From Bordetella petrii (GTDB lineage: Bacteria; Pseudomonadota; Gammaproteobacteria; Burkholderiales; Burkholderiaceae_B), in NCBI RefSeq assembly GCF_000067205.1, contig NC_010170.1, positions 620,001-684,000 on the forward strand: a stretch of DNA of 64,000 bases. The letters run 5' to 3'. Each line of letters opens with the position of its first letter. The stretch's first letter is position 1. The translations under genes were made by a program, and so were the position numbers. Positions 60,035 to 64,000 of this stretch are shown piece after piece. Below the pieces are notes generated by a model. The model did not search any database and was not told the DNA's origin. It saw only the letters and a program-made list of their open reading frames with translations.

Positions 60035-61447
60035 TCAGCGGCTGGCCACGTTGGTGGTGGATTCGGGCAGCGTCTGCTGGAACTGGGTCAGCAGGGCGAT
60101 CTGCTGCTTGTAGGGCAGTACCGCGGCCTTGAACTTGCGGGCCTCGGCCGCGTCCAGCGGACGCGACACGGGCAGGTCGGCCGCCAGCGGGTTGACCGGC
60201 TGGTTGTCGATGCGGAATTCGTAGTGCAGGTGCGGGCCGGTGGCCCAGCCGGTGGAGCCCACGTAGCCGATCAACTGGCCCTGCGACACCTTGACGCCGG
60301 GCTTGATGCCGGCGGCGATGCGGCTTTGGTGCGCGTAGACCGTGGAGTACTTGCCGAAATGCTTGATGATGACCACATTGCCGTAGCCGCGCTGCTGGCC
60401 GGCGAATTCGACCGTGCCCTCGGCGGTGGAATGGATGGGCGTGCCGCTGGGCGCGGCGTAGTCGACGCCTTTGTGGCCCGTCCAGGTTTTGTGAATGGGG
60501 TGCATGCGCATGCCGAACGTGGAGCTGATGCGCGAGAACTTGAGGGCGGTGCGCAGGAACGCGCCGCGCAGGCTGACGCCGTCGAAGTCGTAGTAGCTGC
60601 CCGACTTGCCGTCGGGGCTGAACCAGACGGCGTTGTAGGTTTTGCCGTTGTTGACGAATTCCAGCGCCAGCACGCGCCCGGCGCCGGCATAGCGACCCTG
60701 GTGCGAGCGAACCTCGTACACGACGCGGAACTGGTCGCCGCGGCGGATGTCGCGCAGGAAGTCGACCTTGGAATTCAGGATGTCGGCCATCTGCAGGGTG
60801 ACCGAATCGGGCACGCCGGCGGCATCGGTGGCGCCAAACAGCGACGAGCGGATGGTGCCGACCGCCACGCGGGTCTGGCGGTCGGTGTTGTCGGCGATTT
60901 CGCGGGCGGTGTAGCCCTCTTGGGACGGCGTGACCAGCAGCATGCGGGTGGTGACCTGGCCGTTTTCTTCGTCGCCGGGGGTATGGATGTAGCGCAACCA
61001 TACCAGCTTGCCTTCGGCGTCGGTGGCGGCCTGCACGGCGCGGCCGGGGTACAGCTTGTAGATGCTGCGCGCGCTGGGGGCCTGGGTCAGGAAGCGTTGC
61101 AGGCCGGGGGCGTCGATTTCCAGGCGCTGCAGCACGGCGGCCAGGGTGTCGCCCGGCCGGATGCGGGTTTCGCTGATGTACGGGGCGCTGCTGTCGTCGG
61201 TGCTGAGGCTGACCTGGTCGGGCTGCAGGGGCAGTATGCTCTGGATCTGGCGCGAGGGCGGCAGTTCGCTGTGGTCGGGCTGTTGCACCATGCCCAGCGC
61301 GGCGGCGCCGGCGAACAGGCCGATGGCGGTAACCATGAGAGTGCGGCGGACAAGGCCGCCGCGGTGGGACGTGGGCTCGGAGCGGGGGGCGAACAGGGCG
61401 GCAACTTTGCTTCGGAAGCCAGCCGGGCTGTTTGAGCCACGATTCAT
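60035..61447 (-). CDS. M23-family metallopeptidase (LytM/DipM-like, murein endopeptidase)
   Basis: A 470-residue envelope protein with one membrane anchor (about residues 36-56), an OapA/LysM-like domain (RPGDTLAAVLQRLEIDAPGL) and a C-terminal zinc peptidase domain. The zinc ligands are in HKGVDYAAPSGTP and GPHLHYEF, so the enzyme looks active, not a LytM activator of the EnvC type. Such enzymes (MepM type) cleave D-Ala-mDAP crosslinks to allow cell growth. The start at 61447 is supported by the anchor position. It is upstream of anmK and divergent from tyrS. Confidence 0.93.
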   Translation of the reverse strand: MNRGSNSPAGFRSKVAALFAPRSEPTSHRGGLVRRTLMVTAIGLFAGAAALGMVQQPDHSELPPSRQIQSILPLQPDQVSLSTDDSSAPYISETRIRPGDTLAAVLQRLEIDAPGLQRFLTQAPSARSIYKLYPGRAVQAATDAEGKLVWLRYIHTPGDEENGQVTTRMLLVTPSQEGYTAREIADNTDRQTRVAVGTIRSSLFGATDAAGVPDSVTLQMADILNSKVDFLRDIRRGDQFRVVYEVRSHQGRYAGAGRVLALEFVNNGKTYNAVWFSPDGKSGSYYDFDGVSLRGAFLRTALKFSRISSTFGMRMHPIHKTWTGHKGVDYAAPSGTPIHSTAEGTVEFAGQQRGYGNVVIIKHFGKYSTVYAHQSRIAAGIKPGVKVSQGQLIGYVGSTGWATGPHLHYEFRIDNQPVNPLAADLPVSRPLDAAEARKFKAAVLPYKQQIALLTQFQQTLPESTTNVASR

Positions 61448-61626
61448 CGTGCAGGACCTTTCAGGGTGGCGTGAGTCCCCAGGATGCTTGCGCGGGGTGC
61501 AGGTTTCCACGGCGCGCATGGCGGCGCGCGGCGGGCTTGCGCCCTGCGACACATCTTGTGAACAACGGGTGTTTAGCCGGGACAGCAACTGTAACGGCCA
61601 CAGTTGCGTATGATTAGGGCAGTATC

Positions 61627-61643
61627 CTAGCTGATTCAGCTAG
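61627..61643. promoter_or_regulatory. Palindrome in the M23 peptidase/tyrS divergent region
   Basis: CTAGCTGA-T-TCAGCTAG is a perfect 17-bp palindrome with 8-bp arms; its right end overlaps TAGAAT, a possible -10 box for tyrS (61641-61646). It may be an operator, or a leader hairpin if transcription begins further upstream. Confidence 0.4.
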
Positions 61644-61720
61644 AATTTTCGACCGATTTTCAGGCCTTTTTGGCACTTTTTTCATCTTTTTTGCGCTTCC
61701 CAGCCCTGTTTCGCCCCGAA

Positions 61721-62950
61721 ATGTCCCAATCCGAAGCCCCTATCACTCCCGAAGTCGAAGCCGACCTCCGCGTCGCCAAGCGCGGCTGCGATGAACTGCT
61801 GGTCGAATCCGAGTTCGCCCGCAAGCTGGCCAACAGCCGTGCCACCGGCGTGCCGCTGCGCATCAAGCTGGGGCTGGATCCCACCGCGCCCGACATCCAC
61901 CTGGGCCACACGGTGGTGCTGAACAAGATGCGGCAGTTGCAAGACCTGGGCCATAACGTCATTTTCCTGATCGGCGACTTCACCTCGATGATCGGCGACC
62001 CCAGCGGCCGCAATTCCACGCGCCCGCCCCTGACACGCGAGCAGATCGAGGCCAACGCCAAGACCTATTACGCTCAGGCCAGTTTGGTGCTGGACCCGGC
62101 CCGCACCGAGATCCGCTACAACTCCGAATGGAGCGATCCCCTCGGCGCGCGCGGGCTGATCCAGCTGGCCTCGCGCTACACGGTGGCGCGCATGATGGAG
62201 CGCGAAGATTTCACCAAGCGCTTCAAGGGCGGCGTGCCGATCGCCGTGCACGAATTCCTGTACCCCCTGATGCAGGGCTACGATTCGGTGGCCTTGAAGT
62301 CCGACCTGGAACTGGGCGGCACCGACCAGAAATTCAACCTGCTGGTCGGCCGCGAACTCCAGAAAGAATACGGCCAGGCGCCGCAGTGCGTGTTGACCAT
62401 GCCGCTGCTCGAAGGCACCGACGGCGTCGAGAAAATGTCGAAGTCCAAGGGCAACTACATCGGCATCTCTGAAAGCCCCGACTCGATGTTCGGCAAGCTG
62501 ATGTCGATTTCCGACACGCTCATGTGGCGCTATTTCGAGCTGCTGTCGTTCCGTTCGCTCGAAGACATTGCGGCGCTGAAGGCCGGCATCGAAGCCGGCG
62601 CCAATCCGCGCGACGCGAAAGTTGCGCTGGCCCAGGAAATCGTGGCGCGTTTTCACTCGGCCCAGGCCGCCGAGGCGGCGCTTGCGGCCTTCCAGGCGCG
62701 CTTTCGCGATGGCGCCATGCCCGACGACATGCCCGAGATCAATATCGCCGGCGCGCCGTTGGGTATCCTGAAGGTACTGCGCGAAGCGGGCCTGGTGGCA
62801 TCGGGCGCCGAAGCGCAGCGCAACGTCGAACAGGGCGGGGTGCGCGTCGATGGCGACCGCATCGAAGACAAATCGTTGCAATTACAGGCCGGTACGTATG
62901 TAGTGCAGGTGGGCAAGCGCAAGTTTGCCCGTGTTAACTTGGCAGGGTAG
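61721..62950 (+). CDS. tyrS: Tyrosyl-tRNA synthetase (TyrZ-like form)
   Basis: A 409-residue class I synthetase. It shows KLGLDPTAPDIHLGHTVVL (HIGH-type site), the FLIGDFTSMIGDPSGR loop, MEREDFTKRFKGG and the KMSKSKGNYIG signature, with a C-terminal S4 RNA-binding domain ending KFARVNLAG. The motif pattern is that of the TyrZ-type enzymes common in betaproteobacteria. The start at 61721 (MSQSEAP) is used; the frame open from 61670 gives 17 improbable residues. Confidence 0.95.
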   Translation: MSQSEAPITPEVEADLRVAKRGCDELLVESEFARKLANSRATGVPLRIKLGLDPTAPDIHLGHTVVLNKMRQLQDLGHNVIFLIGDFTSMIGDPSGRNSTRPPLTREQIEANAKTYYAQASLVLDPARTEIRYNSEWSDPLGARGLIQLASRYTVARMMEREDFTKRFKGGVPIAVHEFLYPLMQGYDSVALKSDLELGGTDQKFNLLVGRELQKEYGQAPQCVLTMPLLEGTDGVEKMSKSKGNYIGISESPDSMFGKLMSISDTLMWRYFELLSFRSLEDIAALKAGIEAGANPRDAKVALAQEIVARFHSAQAAEAALAAFQARFRDGAMPDDMPEINIAGAPLGILKVLREAGLVASGAEAQRNVEQGGVRVDGDRIEDKSLQLQAGTYVVQVGKRKFARVNLAG

Positions 62951-62980
62951 GAAGCACCTACGGTCCCGCAGGAGCACGAC

Positions 62981-63634
62981 ATGAAACTCTCGAGTCTGTC
63001 TTTTTCCGATAACGAATCGATTCCCGATCGCTACGCTTTCGGCAAGATCGACCCGCAGTCGCACGTCGCATTGGCGGAAAACTTCAATCCGCAGTTTTCC
63101 TGGGACGACGTCCCCGAGGGCACGCGTTCGTTCGTCCTCATCTGCCACGATCCCGACGTGCCGTCCAAGCCCGACGACGTCAACCAGGAAGGGCGCGTCG
63201 TGCCGGCCGATCTGCCGCGCGTCGACTTCTTCCACTGGGTGCTCATCGACCTGCCCGCCGACAAGCGCGACATCCAGGAAGGCGATTTCTCCAGCGGCAT
63301 CACCCCGCGCGGCAAGGGCGGCCCGCTGGCTCCCGGCGACGCGCGCCAGGGCATCAACGACTACACCTCGTGGTTCGCCGCCGACCGCGACATGAGCGGC
63401 GACTACTTCGGCTACGACGGCCCGTGCCCGCCCTGGAACGACGCGCTGCCGCACCGCTACGTATTCACCTTGTACGCGCTGGACGTGCCCAGGCTCGACG
63501 TGCAGGGCAACTTCGGCGGCAACGACGTCCTGAAGGCTCTGCAGGGCCACGTGCTGGCCCAGGCCAGCATCACCGGCATATACACCCTGAACCCCGAACT
63601 GGCGCCCAAACAAATCGGCGACACCTCGGCCTGA
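62981..63634 (+). CDS. YbhB/YbcL-family (PEBP-like, Raf-kinase-inhibitor fold) protein
   Basis: A 217-residue protein of the phosphatidylethanolamine-binding fold. Key family residues are seen in FVLICHDPDVP (anion pocket Asp/Pro) and GYDGPCPPWNDALPHRYVFTLYALD (quoted here in part). Bacterial members have no settled role; some affect lysozyme or protease inhibition. It is 20 residues or so longer than E. coli YbhB, with an extra loop near residues 85-115. It follows tyrS by 30 bases and may share its transcript. Confidence 0.88.
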   Translation: MKLSSLSFSDNESIPDRYAFGKIDPQSHVALAENFNPQFSWDDVPEGTRSFVLICHDPDVPSKPDDVNQEGRVVPADLPRVDFFHWVLIDLPADKRDIQEGDFSSGITPRGKGGPLAPGDARQGINDYTSWFAADRDMSGDYFGYDGPCPPWNDALPHRYVFTLYALDVPRLDVQGNFGGNDVLKALQGHVLAQASITGIYTLNPELAPKQIGDTSA

Positions 63635-63664
63635 CGCACGCGCGGTCTGGTCAGCCACCCGCCA

Positions 63665-63695
63665 GGTGTCTGACACCCTGCGGGAGTCAGACACC
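63665..63695. repeat. GGTGTCTGAC palindrome, copy left of the tandem array
   Basis: A 31-bp copy in the same orientation as 1952-1982 (arms GGTGTCTGAC and GTCAGACACC). Confidence 0.8.
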
Positions 63696-63702
63696 TAGCC
63701 TG

Positions 63703-63908
63703 CTCCGGTCGGGCCAGGTATCAGCCAGGGGGTCAGACACCCGCCTCCGGTCGGGCCAGGTATCAGCCAGGGGTCAGACACCCGCCTCCGGTCGGGCCAG
63801 GTATCAGCCAAGGGTCTGACACCCGCCTCCGGTTGGGCCAGGTATCAGCCAGGGGTCCGACACCCGCCTCCGGTTTGGCCAGGTATCAGCCAGGTGTCTG
63901 ACTCCCGC
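63703..63908. repeat. Tandem repeat, 41-bp period, five units
   Basis: Units start at 63703, 63745, 63786, 63827 and 63868 with CTCCGGT, then GGGCCAGGTATCAGCCAGG and a half-site GGTCAGACACCC. Spacing is 42, 41, 41, 41. Small differences (TTGGGCC, TTTGGCC, AGGGTCTGACACC) show the units are ageing. There are no unique spacers between units. Confidence 0.9.
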
Positions 63909-63983
63909 AGGGTGTCAGACACCGAAAACGGCCAGGCACGCCTCCATGGCGCGGTGTCCGGCACTTTACGGGTGTCAGACACC
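63893..63983. repeat. Two more GGTGTCTGAC palindromes, right of the tandem array
   Basis: A full copy at 63893-63923 has the orientation of the 1893 copy. A degenerate copy at 63953-63983 has left arm GGTGTCCGGC and right arm GTCAGACACC. Confidence 0.75.
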
Positions 63984-64000
63984 TGCCTTACAGCGAGATG

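Larger units (their letters stand above)
63635..64000. other. Repeat-filled non-coding tail of the window
   Basis: No gene is seen in these 366 bases. They consist of three full copies of the dispersed palindrome and a five-unit tandem array, listed separately. By analogy with the other junctions the next gene outside the window is predicted to run on the minus strand. Confidence 0.7.

Noticed and set aside
63703..63908. CRISPR array
   Set aside because: The 41-bp units are contiguous and alike throughout; there are no unique spacers, and no cas genes are present.

Overview
The window looks like a high-GC betaproteobacterial chromosome of the family Alcaligenaceae, most probably Bordetella or a close relative such as Achromobacter. 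The evidence is a lysine/alanine-rich histone H1-like protein of the BpH1 type, the gene orders mpl-esterase, aroQ-accB-accC-prmA and erpA...anmK-M23 peptidase-tyrS, and a dispersed palindromic repeat with arms GGTGTCTGAC/GTCAGACACC. The species is inferred from these features; no database was searched.

Layout. 1-1768 (+): yqgE (partial), ruvX, acyltransferase. 2058-8763 (-): one long run, RNB ribonuclease, TonB-like protein, aroE, mtgA, lptG, apaH. 8849-10821 (-): mpl with an overlapping esterase. 10889-17667 (+): TlpA-like thioredoxin, aroQ, accB, accC, prmA, a zinc-ribbon membrane protein, a PfkB sugar/nucleoside kinase and a glycine-zipper lipoprotein. 18154-24164 (-): yggT, histone-like gene, nrdB and nrdA with a pair of NrdR-type boxes. 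24283-28383: indolepyruvate ferredoxin oxidoreductase divergent from an Lrp/AsnC regulator. 28556-37166: lipoprotein, MFS transporter, gltX, a GNAT/acyl-CoA-synthetase fusion, esterase, darP and pmbA. 37280-41942 (+): TRAP solute-binding protein, rplM-rpsI, argC, a DUF6776-like protein and erpA.

42001-58880 is an accessory island between erpA and anmK, which I expect to be neighbours in relatives. It holds an MFS exporter divergent from an HxlR regulator, then a complete contact-dependent inhibition (CDI) locus in the order cdiB-cdiA-cdiI. CdiA is about 3029 residues. Its last ~110 residues are AT-rich in DNA and closely resemble the tRNA(Arg) nuclease domain of colicin D. The 91-residue gene overlapping its stop resembles the colicin D immunity protein. 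Next come an AT-rich scar, an exact 318-bp copy of an internal cdiA segment, one intact IS3-family element and two truncated ones. Housekeeping genes resume at 58881: anmK, M23 peptidase, tyrS and a PEBP-family protein.

The most unusual non-coding feature is the GGTGTCTGAC palindrome. It sits at all four core convergent gene junctions (1768/2058, 17667/18154, 30266/30325, 34328/34476) and again at the right edge. At three of these places it is joined to a tandem repeat of 41-43 bp whose body sequence differs between loci. Two other structured inverted repeats (6716-6830 and 17981-18113) have mismatches that become G-U pairs on only one strand, which suggests function as RNA. No rRNA, tRNA or CRISPR array was seen.
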